A stretch of 64,000 nucleotides of DNA from assembly GCF_028993615.1 (NCBI RefSeq), contig NZ_CP118632.1, forward strand, positions 1,364,001-1,428,000, in the 5' to 3' direction. Positions within the stretch are counted from its first letter, which is position 1, and every line of letters begins with the position of its first letter. The position numbers and the translations under genes were made by a program. This document shows positions 1 to 9,254 of the stretch, in pieces. The notes beneath the pieces were generated by a model. It was given only the letters and a program-made list of their open reading frames with translations, made no database searches and had not been told where the DNA came from. The DNA comes from Herbaspirillum sp. WKF16 (GTDB taxonomy: Bacteria; Pseudomonadota; Gammaproteobacteria; Burkholderiales; Burkholderiaceae_D).

Positions 1-166
1 GGCCGGCATCGAGGTCGGCCTGCAGGCGGGCGGTCATGAAAGCGCGGTCCATGGGGCGCGCCGAGGCGTCGGCCACCAGCGCCGCGCGCGCGGCGTCGGC
101 CTGGATCCAGCGGGTGAAGTAGCGCGAAGCCTGGGCGTCGTCGAGGGAGCGGAGCGGAGCTGGCAT
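1..166 (-). CDS. glnE: Glutamine synthetase adenylyltransferase, N-terminal fragment
   Basis: Leftward reading frame that starts at an ATG (position 166) and runs off the left edge, so only about 55 N-terminal residues are visible. They include the stretch ASRYFTRWIQAD, which resembles the beginning of betaproteobacterial GlnE, the bifunctional enzyme that adenylylates and deadenylylates glutamine synthetase. The divergent position next to yhdP is the usual place for glnE in Burkholderiales. The identification rests on a short, poorly conserved part plus context; no catalytic domain can be seen in the window. Confidence 0.6.
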   Translation of the reverse strand, partial: MPAPLRSLDDAQASRYFTRWIQADAARAALVADASARPMDRAFMTARLQADLDAG

Positions 167-402
167 AGGCAGGAAGAGGCCGGTTGGTCCGGAAACAGGT
201 GTAAAAGAAGGCAAAACGCGGGGAGGGCAGCTTCAAGTGCGGCGCCAGGCGGCAGAAAATGAGCCACGGCTGACGCTGCGCTGACGAATTTGTCCCCGAT
301 GGCGGATTCTATCGCCTGTTTTTAAACTAATCCCGCCTTTTGCCCCTCATAGCTGCGAGAGGCGGGCGGTAAGCGTGGCAAGGCGGGAGTTTCCATGCGA
401 TC

Positions 403-3400
403 ATGTCAGCCGCACGGATTGCGAATTATTCCATACAGAGCACCCATTTCACCCTGATGTCCCAAGAACAACATAACGCCGCAGCGAAGCCTGGCCGTTG
501 GGCGCTGTGCTGGCGGATCGCGCGGGGCACCTACTTTCGCCTGAACCGGGCCAGCCATCATGCGCTCGGTTTCACCTTCAAGCTGCTGCTGGCGGCTTAC
601 TTCCTCTTCTGCTCGCTGTTCCTGGTGCTGCGCTACGCCGTGCTGCCGGAGATCGGCCACTACAAGCCGCAGATCGAGCGCGCCGCTTCCAAGGCGGTCG
701 GCCGCGCCGTCACCATCGATGCCATCGACGCCTCCTGGAGCGGCTTGCGCCCGCAGCTGGCGCTGGGCAACGTCACCGTGCACGACGAGGCGGGCGAGCC
801 GGCGCTGACGCTGCCGCGGGTGTCCACCACGCTGTCGTGGAGCAGCGTGGTAGTGGCCGGCCTGCGGCTGGAAAACCTGACCATCGAGCGCGCCGACCTG
901 GCGATCCGGCGCGACCCTGCCGGCCGCCTGTTCGTGGCCGGCATCCCGGTGCCCGTCGGCGGCGATGGCAGCACGCTGGACTGGTTGCTGTCGCAGCGCG
1001 AGATCGTGATCCGCGACAGCAAGCTGCGCTGGGACGACGAGATGCGGCGCGCCCCCGAGCTGGAGCTGGACGACGTCAACCTGATCCTGCACAACAGCTG
1101 GCTGCGCCACCGCCTGTCGCTGCGCGCGGTGCCGCCGGCCGACTATGCGGCGCCTCTGGACGTGCGCGCCGATTTCACCCATCCCGCCTTCGCCAGCCGC
1201 ATCTCCGACGTCACCCGCTGGAAGGGCACGCTGTATGCCGACCTGCGCCGCACCGACCTCTCCGTCTGGCGCGCGTATTTCGATTACCCCATCGCGATTG
1301 CCAGCGGCAGCGGCTCGGTGCGCGCCTGGCTGGCGCTGGACCATGCCAAGGTCGCCAACTTCACGGCCGACCTGGGCCTGGAGGACTTCAGCGCGCAGCT
1401 CTCCAAAAAGCTTGAGCCGCTGAACCTCAAGCGCGTCAACGGCCGCATCTCCGCCAGCGAGAGCCTGGGCGCCACGCCCGAGGATGGCGTTCCCACCTTC
1501 GGCGCCAACGGCCACAAGGTGACGTTGACCAATTTCTCGATCGAGACGCCGGACGGCTTCGTGCTGCCGCCGACCTCGGTCGATGAAAGCTACGAACCGG
1601 CCACGCCGCTCAAGCCCGAGCGCACCAGCGTCAAGGCCACCCACCTGAACCTGGAGACGCTCTCGCAGCTGGCCGCGCGCCTGCCGCTGGCGCCGTCGCA
1701 GCGCAAGCTGCTGGACGACCTCTCGCCGCGCGGCGAGCTGCATGACTTCACGGTGCAGTGGCAGGGCACCTATCCGGAGCTGACCTCCTATCGCGTCCAG
1801 GGCCGCTTCACCGGCCTGGGCATGAAGGCCATGGCGCGCCACGTCGAGGCGGCGCGTCCGGCCACGCTGCAGCAGGCGGCGCCGGCGCAATGGGCGGGCC
1901 TGCCTGGTTTCGAGAATGTCTCCGGCGAGATCGATGCCAACGAGAAGGGCGGCGCGTTGCGACTGGACTCGCAAAAGCTGGCGGTGCAGCTGCCGGCCCA
2001 CCTGTTCTCCGAACCCAGCCTTCCGTTCGACAGCCTGACGCTGCAAGCGCACTGGCAGTACCAGAAAGACCAGACCCTGCTGTTCGAGCTGGACGACATG
2101 CAGTTCGCCCAGCCCGGCGTGGCCGGGCGCCTGCGCGGCAAGCACCTGCTGCCGCTGCAGGGCAAGTCGTCGGGCACGGTCGACCTGAGCGGCGAGCTGT
2201 CCACCTTCGACTTCAAGGCGATCCGCCGCTACCTGCCCCAGCACATCAGCGAGCCGCTGCGGCGCTGGCTGACCGAAGGCCTGGTCGACGGCACCGCGCG
2301 CGACGTGCACCTGAGCCTGAAGGGCGCGCTGGCCGATTTCCCCTTCCATACCGCCAATCCGGGCGACAAGCCCAAGGGGCAGTTCCTGGTCAGCGGCGAC
2401 TTCGACGGGCTCAAGCTCAACTACACGCCCGGCCATCTGAACAAGGACGGCAACGAGCCGGAGTGGCCGCTGCTGGAGCAGGGACGCGGCCGCTTCACCT
2501 TCGACCGCGCGCGGCTGGAAGTGAAGGCCGACGACGCCAGGTCGCTCGGCGCGAAGCTGGCGCCGGTGACGGCGCGCATCGCCGACCTCGAAGCGCACGA
2601 GGCGGTGCTGGAGATCGATGGCGTGGCCACCGGCCCGATGTCGGCCTTCTTGCAGTACGTCAACCAGAGCCCGGTGGCGCGCTGGACCGGCAACGTCATG
2701 GAACAGGCCAGCGCCAGCGGCGAAGGCCGGCTCGACCTCAAGTTCCAGATGCCGCTGCATCACGCCATTGAAACCCGCGCCCAGGGCGCGTTCCAGTTCG
2801 CCAACAACGACGTCGACCTGCTGCCCACGCTGCCGGTGCTGTACCGCGCCAACGGCAAGGTCGAGTTCAACGAGCGCGGCTTCACGCTCAACGGCGTGCG
2901 CGGCAACTTCCTGGGCGACGCCGTGGCCATCACCGGCGGCACCCAGGCCGACGGCAGCAGCCAGGCGCGCCTGAACGGCGCGGTCAACATCGAGGCGCTG
3001 CGCAAGCTCTACACCGAGCCCTCGCTGCAGCGCCTGCTGGCGCGGCTCTCCGGCGGCGCGCGCTACACCGCTTCGGTGCTGGTGCGCCAGCACCAGCCGG
3101 AGGTGATCATCGAATCCACCCTGGCCGGATTGGGATCCGAGCTGCCGGCGCCGCTCAGGAAGCCGGCCCAGGACAGTCTGCCTCTGCGCTTCGAACTGCT
3201 GCCGGCGCCTTCCGGCGATCCCTTGCTCCAGCGCGAGGAGATCAAGGTCGCGCTGGGGCCGAACCTGGCCTCGCGCTACCTGCGCGAGAAGGTCGCCGGC
3301 AAGGCCGAGGACTGGCGCGTGGTGGCCGGCGGCATCGCCTTGAGCCAGCCGGTGCCGGCGCCGGCCTCGGGCTTGAAGCTGGCGCTGGCCGCCGACAGCT

Positions 3401-4734
3401 TCGACCTCGACGCCTGGACTGCCTTCAAGGCCGAGATCGTCGGCGCCGACGCCGGCGGCGGTGCGCCGCAAAGCAAGCTGGGCAGCAGCGAGATCACGCA
3501 ATACCTGGAGCCGGACGCAGTGTCGGCGCGCGTGGGTGAACTCACGCTGATGGGCAAGAAACTCAACCTGCTCACGCTGGACGCCACGCATCGCAAGAAC
3601 AGCTGGCAGATGAACATCGATTCGCGGCAGGTCGCCGGCGCGGTGACCTGGGACGAGCCCGGCGCCGGGCGCGGCCCAGGCAAGGTGACGGCGCGGCTGT
3701 CTTCGCTGACGGTGCCCAAGGGCGATGGCGACAACGGCGCCAATCGCGACGCCCAGGCCACCCAGCGCCCTTCCTCCAACGACGCCCAGATGCCGGCGCT
3801 GGACATCCGCGCCGAGCAGTTCGAGCTGGCCGGCAAGAAGCTCGGGCGGCTGGAGCTGGACGCCAACAACATGGTCACCGCAGTCGGCCGCGAATGGCGC
3901 ATCAACCGCCTGGTGCTGGCCAACGAGGATGCGCAGTTCCGCGCCGCCGGCAACTGGATGGCCTTCGGCAACAGCAACACCTCCAACATCACCTACGCGC
4001 TGGACATCAACGACGCCGGCAAGCTGCTGGAGCGCTTCGGCTATCCGGGCACGATCCGCGGCGGCCGCGGCAAGCTCGACGGCGACCTCAGCTGGAAGGG
4101 CCTGCCCTATGCGATGGACATGCCCAGCCTGTCCGGCCAGGTGCATGTGGACGTGCATTCCGGCCAGTTCCTGAAGGTCGACCCGGGCGCCGCCAAGCTG
4201 TTGGGCGTGCTCAACCTGCAGGCCTTGCCGCGCCGGCTGACGCTGGACTTCCGCGATGTGTTCTCGGAGGGCTTCGCCTTCGACAACGTGGTCGGCACGG
4301 CCGCCGTCAATCGCGGCATCGCCACCACCGACAACCTCAAGATGACCGGCGTCACCGCCTCGGTGCTGATGAACGGTTCGGCCGACATCGCCAGGGAAAC
4401 GCAGGACCTGCATGTTGTGGTGATCCCCGAAATCAACCTCGGCACCGCCTCGGTCGTGGCCATGGCGGTGAACCCGGTGGTCGGCGTGGGTACCTTGCTG
4501 GCGCAGCTGTTCCTGCGCAACCCGGTGATGAAGTCGCTGACCTTCGAGTACAAGGTGACCGGCCCATGGAGCGACCCCATCGTGGTCAAGCAGAGCCAGG
4601 TGTCCGCAGTCGGCAGCGACCGCGCCAAGGAGATGCTGGACAACGGCAAGCCGCAACCGGCCTTGCCGGCGGCCCCGGCCCCGGCTGCTCCGCGCCGGCG
4701 CGACGCCGGGCCGGTCATCAACAGCGGCGCCTGA
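403..4734 (+). CDS. yhdP: YhdP family AsmA-like envelope protein
   Basis: A very large protein (1443 codons from this ATG; an in-frame ATG at 457 giving a product that begins MSQEQHN is an equally good start). One hydrophobic segment lies about 35-60 residues after the second ATG (KLLLAAYFLFCSLFLVLRYA), followed by a long beta-rich, repetitive periplasmic body and a Pro/Ala-rich tail. This is the architecture of the YhdP/TamB/AsmA bridge proteins, which are anchored in the inner membrane and span the periplasm. Family members are implicated in phospholipid traffic to the outer membrane. The gene is divergent from glnE and is followed 78 bp later by the nitrilase and then tldD, a conserved order. 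Function in this organism is inferred from the family. Confidence 0.9.
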   Translation: MSAARIANYSIQSTHFTLMSQEQHNAAAKPGRWALCWRIARGTYFRLNRASHHALGFTFKLLLAAYFLFCSLFLVLRYAVLPEIGHYKPQIERAASKAVGRAVTIDAIDASWSGLRPQLALGNVTVHDEAGEPALTLPRVSTTLSWSSVVVAGLRLENLTIERADLAIRRDPAGRLFVAGIPVPVGGDGSTLDWLLSQREIVIRDSKLRWDDEMRRAPELELDDVNLILHNSWLRHRLSLRAVPPADYAAPLDVRADFTHPAFASRISDVTRWKGTLYADLRRTDLSVWRAYFDYPIAIASGSGSVRAWLALDHAKVANFTADLGLEDFSAQLSKKLEPLNLKRVNGRISASESLGATPEDGVPTFGANGHKVTLTNFSIETPDGFVLPPTSVDESYEPATPLKPERTSVKATHLNLETLSQLAARLPLAPSQRKLLDDLSPRGELHDFTVQWQGTYPELTSYRVQGRFTGLGMKAMARHVEAARPATLQQAAPAQWAGLPGFENVSGEIDANEKGGALRLDSQKLAVQLPAHLFSEPSLPFDSLTLQAHWQYQKDQTLLFELDDMQFAQPGVAGRLRGKHLLPLQGKSSGTVDLSGELSTFDFKAIRRYLPQHISEPLRRWLTEGLVDGTARDVHLSLKGALADFPFHTANPGDKPKGQFLVSGDFDGLKLNYTPGHLNKDGNEPEWPLLEQGRGRFTFDRARLEVKADDARSLGAKLAPVTARIADLEAHEAVLEIDGVATGPMSAFLQYVNQSPVARWTGNVMEQASASGEGRLDLKFQMPLHHAIETRAQGAFQFANNDVDLLPTLPVLYRANGKVEFNERGFTLNGVRGNFLGDAVAITGGTQADGSSQARLNGAVNIEALRKLYTEPSLQRLLARLSGGARYTASVLVRQHQPEVIIESTLAGLGSELPAPLRKPAQDSLPLRFELLPAPSGDPLLQREEIKVALGPNLASRYLREKVAGKAEDWRVVAGGIALSQPVPAPASGLKLALAADSFDLDAWTAFKAEIVGADAGGGAPQSKLGSSEITQYLEPDAVSARVGELTLMGKKLNLLTLDATHRKNSWQMNIDSRQVAGAVTWDEPGAGRGPGKVTARLSSLTVPKGDGDNGANRDAQATQRPSSNDAQMPALDIRAEQFELAGKKLGRLELDANNMVTAVGREWRINRLVLANEDAQFRAAGNWMAFGNSNTSNITYALDINDAGKLLERFGYPGTIRGGRGKLDGDLSWKGLPYAMDMPSLSGQVHVDVHSGQFLKVDPGAAKLLGVLNLQALPRRLTLDFRDVFSEGFAFDNVVGTAAVNRGIATTDNLKMTGVTASVLMNGSADIARETQDLHVVVIPEINLGTASVVAMAVNPVVGVGTLLAQLFLRNPVMKSLTFEYKVTGPWSDPIVVKQSQVSAVGSDRAKEMLDNGKPQPALPAAPAPAAPRRRDAGPVINSGA

Positions 4735-4812
4735 GCGCAGGCCGCCACGCGCTTGCCGGTTCTGCGCGATACTTGAGGCATTCGAGATAGATATCTTTCC
4801 AAGAGGCTCAAC

Positions 4813-5616
4813 ATGACGCAGGCGTTCAAGGTGGCGGCGATCCAGATGGTGTCCACGCCCGAGGTGGAGCAAAACTTCGCCGCCGCCGCGCGGCTGGTGG
4901 GGCAGGCGGCGCAGCAGGGCGCGCAGCTGGTGCTGCTGCCCGAATACTGGCCGATCATGGGCATGCACGAGCGCGACAAGTTCGCCCACGCCGAAACCGA
5001 CCAGGCGGGACGCATCCAGGAATTCATGGCGCAACTGGCGCGCGAGCGCAAGCTGTGGCTGGTCGGCGGCACGCTGCCCATGGCGGCCAGCGACAGCAAG
5101 GTGCTCAACACCTCGCTGGTGTACGACCCCGAGGGCCGCCGCGTGGCGCGCTACGACAAGATCCACCTGTTCAGCTTCGCCCGCGGCGAGGAGAACTACG
5201 ACGAGGCGCGCACCATCGAGTACGGCGGCGAGGTCAAGACCTTCGAGGCGCCGTTCGGGCGCGTCGGCCTGTCGGTCTGCTACGACCTGCGCTTCCCCGA
5301 GCTGTACCGCGCCATGGGCGAGTGCGCGCTGATCGTGATGCCGGCCGCCTTCACCTACACCACCGGCAGCGCCCATTGGGAAATCCTGCTGCGCGCCCGC
5401 GCCATCGAAAACCAGTGCTACGTGCTGGCCTCGGCGCAGGGCGGGCGCCACGTCAACGGCCGCCGCACCTGGGGCCACAGCATGCTGGTCGATCCGTGGG
5501 GGGAAATCGTTTCCGTGTTGCCCGAGGGCGAAGGCCTTGTGATCGGCGACATCGACCCCCATCGTCTACAATACGTTCGTGAAAGCTTGCCGGCATTGCG
5601 CCACCGCAAGCTTTGA
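4813..5616 (+). CDS. Carbon-nitrogen hydrolase (nitrilase superfamily, Nit-like)
   Basis: 267-residue cytosolic hydrolase with the complete nitrilase catalytic triad in the expected order: Glu44 (LLPEYW), Lys116 (YDKIHLF) and Cys156 (SVCYDLRFPE). Length and motifs fit the Nit1/YbeM branch, whose best known activity is hydrolysis of deaminated glutathione (a metabolite repair reaction); omega-amidase activity is an alternative. An AGAGG ribosome site lies a few bases before the ATG. It is followed by tldD with only 23 bp between the genes, so the two are probably co-transcribed, perhaps together with yhdP. The exact substrate cannot be read from sequence. Confidence 0.9.
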   Translation: MTQAFKVAAIQMVSTPEVEQNFAAAARLVGQAAQQGAQLVLLPEYWPIMGMHERDKFAHAETDQAGRIQEFMAQLARERKLWLVGGTLPMAASDSKVLNTSLVYDPEGRRVARYDKIHLFSFARGEENYDEARTIEYGGEVKTFEAPFGRVGLSVCYDLRFPELYRAMGECALIVMPAAFTYTTGSAHWEILLRARAIENQCYVLASAQGGRHVNGRRTWGHSMLVDPWGEIVSVLPEGEGLVIGDIDPHRLQYVRESLPALRHRKL

Positions 5617-5639
5617 TTTTTGCCTTCCGACAAGATCCT

Positions 5640-7100
5640 ATGAAATTATTTGAACCCAATATGGGCGCGCTGCAAGTCGCGCGCGACGTGCTCCTGACCC
5701 CCTTCGGCCTGGACGAATCCAAGCTGCTCAGCGCGCTGGGCAGCATGTTTTCGCACAAGGTCGACTACGCCGACCTGTACTTCCAGTTCACCAAGAGCGA
5801 GGGCTGGAGCCTGGAAGAGGGCATCGTCAAGACCGGCAGCTTCTCGATCGACCAGGGCGTCGGCGTGCGCGCGGTGTCGGGCGACAAGACCGCGTTTTCC
5901 TATTCCGATGAAATCTCCGAACGCGCCCTGCTCGATGCGGCGGCGGCCACGCGCACCATCGCGCGCCAGGGCGCCGGCAAGGTCAAGGTGGCTGGTTCCA
6001 TGATCCCGGCCGGCGGCCGCGCGCTGTACCTGCCGCACGACCCGCTGAACTCGCTGGACGCCACCGCCAAGGTGCAGCTGCTGGAGCGCATCGAACGCAT
6101 CGCGCGCGCCAAGGATCCGCGCGTCAAGCAGGTCATGGCCAGCCTGGCGGGCGAATACGACGTGGTGCTGGTGGCGCGCGCCGACGGTGTGCTGGCCGCC
6201 GACATCCGTCCGCTGGTGCGCGTGTCCGTGACGGTGATCGCCGAGCAGAACGGCCGTCGCGAGATGGGCAGCAGCGGCGGCGGCGGCCGTTACGACTATG
6301 CCTACTTCTCCGACAGCCTGCTGGAGCAATACGCGTCCGAAGCGGTGGCCACCGCGCTGGTCAACCTTGATTCGCGTCCGGCTCCGGCCGGCCCGATGAC
6401 GGTGGTGCTCGGCCCCGGCTGGCCCGGCATCCTGCTGCACGAGGCGATCGGCCACGGCCTGGAAGGCGACTTCAACCGCAAGGGCTCGTCCACCTTTGCC
6501 GGCCGCATCGGCCAGCGCGTGGCGGCCAAGGGCGTGACCGTGGTCGACGACGGCACCATCGCCGACCGCCGCGGTTCGCTCAACATCGACGATGAGGGCA
6601 ACCCGACCCAGTGCACCACGCTGATCGAGGACGGCATCCTCAAGGGCTACATGCAGGACACCATGAACGCCCGCCTGATGAAGACCGCCATCACCGGCAA
6701 CGCGCGCCGCGAATCCTTCGCACACCTGCCGATGCCGCGCATGACCAACACCTACATGCTGGGCGGCGACAAGGACCCGGGCGAGATCCTGGCCTCGGTC
6801 AAGAACGGCCTGTACGCGGTCAACTTCGGCGGCGGCCAGGTCGACATCACCAACGGCAAGTTCGTGTTCTCGGCCAGCGAGGCCTACATGATCGAGGACG
6901 GCAAGATCACCTATCCGGTCAAGGGCGCCACGCTGATCGGCAACGGTCCGGACGTGTTGAACCGCGTCTCCCTGATTGGCAACGACATGCGCCTGGACTC
7001 GGGCGTGGGCGTGTGCGGCAAGGAAGGCCAGAGCGTCCCCGTGGGCGTGGGCCAGCCGACGCTGCGCCTGGATGGTGTGACGGTGGGCGGCACGGCCTGA
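5640..7100 (+). CDS. tldD: Metalloprotease TldD
   Basis: 486-residue protein matching TldD/PmbA family proteins along its whole length. The zinc-binding HExxxH signature is present as HEAIGH at residues 267-272, followed by the typical GLEGDFNRKGSS. TldD acts with TldE (PmbA) as a heterodimeric protease on unfolded peptides, for example in maturation of microcin B17 and degradation of CcdA. The partner pmbA is not in this window. ATG at 5640 (MKLFEPN) is preferred over the upstream in-frame TTG at 5613, because the shorter form gives the usual family length. A strong hairpin follows the stop codon. Confidence 0.95.
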   Translation: MKLFEPNMGALQVARDVLLTPFGLDESKLLSALGSMFSHKVDYADLYFQFTKSEGWSLEEGIVKTGSFSIDQGVGVRAVSGDKTAFSYSDEISERALLDAAAATRTIARQGAGKVKVAGSMIPAGGRALYLPHDPLNSLDATAKVQLLERIERIARAKDPRVKQVMASLAGEYDVVLVARADGVLAADIRPLVRVSVTVIAEQNGRREMGSSGGGGRYDYAYFSDSLLEQYASEAVATALVNLDSRPAPAGPMTVVLGPGWPGILLHEAIGHGLEGDFNRKGSSTFAGRIGQRVAAKGVTVVDDGTIADRRGSLNIDDEGNPTQCTTLIEDGILKGYMQDTMNARLMKTAITGNARRESFAHLPMPRMTNTYMLGGDKDPGEILASVKNGLYAVNFGGGQVDITNGKFVFSASEAYMIEDGKITYPVKGATLIGNGPDVLNRVSLIGNDMRLDSGVGVCGKEGQSVPVGVGQPTLRLDGVTVGGTA

Positions 7101-7126
7101 AGCTAGCCATTCCCGCAGCCAGAAAG

Positions 7127-7152
7127 CCGCCGGCAACCCCGGCGGTTTTTTT
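7127..7152 (+). terminator. Rho-independent terminator after tldD
   Basis: CCGCCGG and CCGGCGG form a perfect 7-bp stem around a CAACC loop, followed directly by seven T residues. It ends the yhdP-nitrilase-tldD unit. The left flank has only a short A stretch, so termination from the right is doubtful. Confidence 0.85.
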
Positions 7153-7160
7153 ATTTGTGC

Positions 7161-7382
7161 TCAGTATTGCTCTTCGTATGTCGGACGCGATCCGTGACAT
7201 TGCTCGCGCTTGCGCGATGCCGATACGTAGAGCCAGTAGACATTAGTGCACTGATCGCTTGAAGCTTTTCGAATAGTCAATTGATCCTTACAAGTGCCCC
7301 CTGTCTTGCCACAGGAGTTCGGCAATATTTCCCCACTCGCTATACCTGCCTGGACGACGATACGAGATCGATCCATGTCCAC
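7161..7382 (-). CDS. Possible small cysteine-containing hypothetical protein
   Basis: A 73-codon leftward frame that starts with GTG (an in-frame ATG lies two codons later) and ends nine bases from the tldD terminator. The C-terminal half contains four Cys (CGKTGGTC, QCTNVYW, QCHGSRP), which could make a small disulfide-bonded secreted protein, but no signal peptide or clear ribosome site is visible. An in-frame stop lies three codons before the GTG, so it may be the 3' remnant of a longer gene. I recognise no family. It lies at the edge of an A+T-rich, IS-scarred region and may be non-functional. Confidence 0.3.
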   Translation of the reverse strand: MDMDRSRIVVQAGIASGEILPNSCGKTGGTCKDQLTIRKASSDQCTNVYWLYVSASRKREQCHGSRPTYEEQY

Positions 7383-7516
7383 GCAATGTCAGCGATCTTT
7401 ACATACACCGTTCCACTTCAGCCATCGTCAAATGCCCTTCGCAAAGCTTGCCGGACGCTGTTGACCTGCAGGGGCTACAAAGCGATCTTTAATAACATAT
7501 CTGGAGTGCCTAAACC

Positions 7517-7855
7517 GTGAAAGTGAAATGCATTCGCCTGTTAAATGCCGATGGCGAAGATGTTGAATCTTCGCCTTGGATAACACTCGGTCGTGTCTAT
7601 CATGTGATGGAGGTCTATGTTGCGCCAGATGGGAAGTGTAGCTTCAGCATCATCAATCATCCTTCTGAAGGAAAATGGCCCCAGATGGCATATCAACATG
7701 CTGAGTGCTTCGAGGTAATTAGTGAGAAAGTGCCTTCCAATTGGCGTGAGTGGAAAAATCAGCATGCCTGTGGCACGGGACCTGAGGCATGGCAATCTCC
7801 TGGATTTCTTGAAGCGTTTTACGATCATGATCCGGCGACCTATCCGATTTTTTAA
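7517..7855 (+). CDS. Orphan immunity-like small protein, apparently nonsense-truncated
   Basis: 112-residue acidic cytosolic protein starting at GTG. Its features (start MKVKCIRLL, middle PSNWREW, end FYDHDPATYPIF) resemble small proteins usually encoded directly downstream of Rhs/CDI-type polymorphic toxins, that is, putative immunity proteins. No toxin gene is adjacent. The frame stops at TAA 7853-7855, but the same frame continues RERDIILSEDP and then TGA at 7889-7891, which looks like a natural tail for such a protein; a single substitution (for example GAA to TAA) would explain the early stop. Base composition is clearly lower in GC than the neighbouring core genes, consistent with horizontal origin. 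The immunity assignment is an inference from resemblance. Confidence 0.55.
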   Translation: MKVKCIRLLNADGEDVESSPWITLGRVYHVMEVYVAPDGKCSFSIINHPSEGKWPQMAYQHAECFEVISEKVPSNWREWKNQHACGTGPEAWQSPGFLEAFYDHDPATYPIF

Positions 7856-7967
7856 CGGGAGCGCGACATCATTCTGAGCGAAGACCCCTGATTGAAAGTC
7901 AGAGGTTATTAGAGATGAAAAAATCAAAGCTGAAATCTGTCGATGCGTTGGCAACTGGTGAAAGAGT

Positions 7968-8951
7968 GTGGTCTTGCCTGAATCAAAATCCTTTTCTCAA
8001 AAGAATAAAAGGTTTAGCCCCCGATCTATCAAGCTGGCATACGCGCTCATGCCGTGGATCGCCAACACCACGGCTACGACTCGTCAGCAACAACGAGAAC
8101 TCATCGATCATCAGCGGCCCCAAGCCTGCTCCATCCGACGAGGATGCCAAATGATTGATCTGCCGCATAGCACCTACTATTACCAGCCTAAGCCGGCCAC
8201 TGCCGCACTTAGCGATCATGAGCTGGCTCAACTAATAGGTGACATCCACGATGTCTTTCCAGGTTATGGCTATCGTCGAATCACTTTGGAGTTGAAGGCG
8301 CGCGGGCATGTGGTCAATCACAAACGCGTAGCGAGGATCGTGCGTGAGCACGAGGTGTACGGCCACCACCGACGCAGATTCAAGTCGGTGGCCGGTTCTG
8401 AGATTGATGTCGCAGTTTTTCCCAGTCGCTACCGCAACGTCATTCCAACGGAGCCTGATCGTGTTTGGGGCGCCGATATTACCTATATCCGAATGGTATC
8501 CGGCTTTATCTACCTGGCCGTTGTCTTGGATGCTTGCAGTCGCAAGGTAATCGGCTACGCTTTATCCAAGCGTATCGATACCCCCTTGGCCCTGGCGGCG
8601 TTGACAGCAGCCTACAGAATCCGTAAGCCAGCACCCGGCACGCGCATTCATCATGCCGATCGCGAGTGGCAATACGGGAGCGCGTTATATCAAGAGGCGC
8701 TGGACGAATTCGGTTTGATTGGTTCAATGAGCGCACCGGCCAATCCGTATCACAACGCTCAGGCGGAGAGCTTCATGAAGACGCTCAAGGTCGAAGAGAT
8801 CTATCTAGCCGGTTATGAGAAATTCGACGATGTGGCTCGCAGGCTGCCGTACTTCCTCGAAGAGATATGCAACGAACGGCGCATGCATTCTGCGCTGGGC
8901 TACCAATCACCTAACCATTTCGAAGCACAATTCGCTCTGCAAGCGGCTTAG
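7968..8951 (+). CDS. IS3-family transposase OrfB (orfA missing)
   Basis: 327-codon frame whose residues from about 40 onward form a nearly complete IS3-family OrfB integrase. The catalytic triad is intact: Asp170 (WGADITYI), Asp231 (HHADREWQY) and Glu267 (AQAESFMKTLK), with the typical 35-residue D-E spacing. An HTH-like lead-in (SIRRGCQMIDLPHSTYYY) precedes it. The usual HSDRGSQY around the second Asp is changed to HADREWQY. No orfA with its HTH and leucine zipper lies upstream, so the normal OrfAB fusion made by programmed frameshifting cannot form. The first 30-40 residues are probably read from flanking sequence. The element is most likely inactive. Confidence 0.75.
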   Translation: MVLPESKSFSQKNKRFSPRSIKLAYALMPWIANTTATTRQQQRELIDHQRPQACSIRRGCQMIDLPHSTYYYQPKPATAALSDHELAQLIGDIHDVFPGYGYRRITLELKARGHVVNHKRVARIVREHEVYGHHRRRFKSVAGSEIDVAVFPSRYRNVIPTEPDRVWGADITYIRMVSGFIYLAVVLDACSRKVIGYALSKRIDTPLALAALTAAYRIRKPAPGTRIHHADREWQYGSALYQEALDEFGLIGSMSAPANPYHNAQAESFMKTLKVEEIYLAGYEKFDDVARRLPYFLEEICNERRMHSALGYQSPNHFEAQFALQAA

Positions 8952-9029
8952 TCTCTCGATCAGCCTTGGTCCAGTCGGAGGGGGCACTCCAGTGCCCTGG
9001 ATGAATTCGCGCCACGGCTCTCGGCCTAG

Positions 9030-9194
9030 ATCAGCGCTGAGGCAGTCAAATCGCGCAAGCAGCGACGAACCATGAAACAAATGTTCCTGGACTTAAGGGA
9101 GCTGGGATATGAAGGGTCTTATGAGCGCGTGGCAGCTTTCGGGAGGCAGTGGAAGGTGGGGCAAATGGGGAGGGGCAATTCTGCGAGCAAATCA
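9030..9194 (+). pseudogene. IS21-family IstA transposase remnant
   Basis: About 55 codons (after an in-frame TAG at 9027) read SRKQRRTMKQMFLDLRELGY and continue with EGSYERVAAFGRQW. From family knowledge this matches the segment of IS21-type IstA just before the catalytic domain. The frame then diverges from any transposase after NSASKS. No catalytic domain and no istB follow, so this is a decayed stub joined to unrelated sequence. Confidence 0.6.
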
Positions 9195-9254
9195 ACAAAC
9201 AGGCAATTCGAGAGTGGCCCCTTGTCGAAAACGAGCCAGACCATAATTCTGATC

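Larger units (their letters stand above)
7915..9194 (+). mobile_element. Insertion-sequence scar (IS3-type orfB plus IS21-type istA stub)
   Basis: A mosaic of insertion-sequence pieces with no complete element. It begins near a frame starting MKKSKLKSVDALATGERVW, which may be the interrupted start of another gene or a degraded orfA. It continues through an IS3-family orfB (7968-8951) that has no recognisable orfA upstream, and then enters a 55-codon piece of an IS21-type istA (9030-9194). I could not find matching terminal inverted repeats or target duplications, so the outer limits are approximate. Confidence 0.65.

Noticed and set aside
406..5562. A 1718-codon open frame antisense to yhdP and the nitrilase gene
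   Set aside because: Its translation is His/Gln/Arg/Ala-rich without domains, and the opposite strand carries two well-recognised proteins. Long antisense frames are common in GC-rich genomes with strong third-position GC bias.
7100..7520. A tRNA or attachment site at the left border of the accessory patch
   Set aside because: No cloverleaf or TTCGAATC-type arm could be found, and there is no integrase gene.
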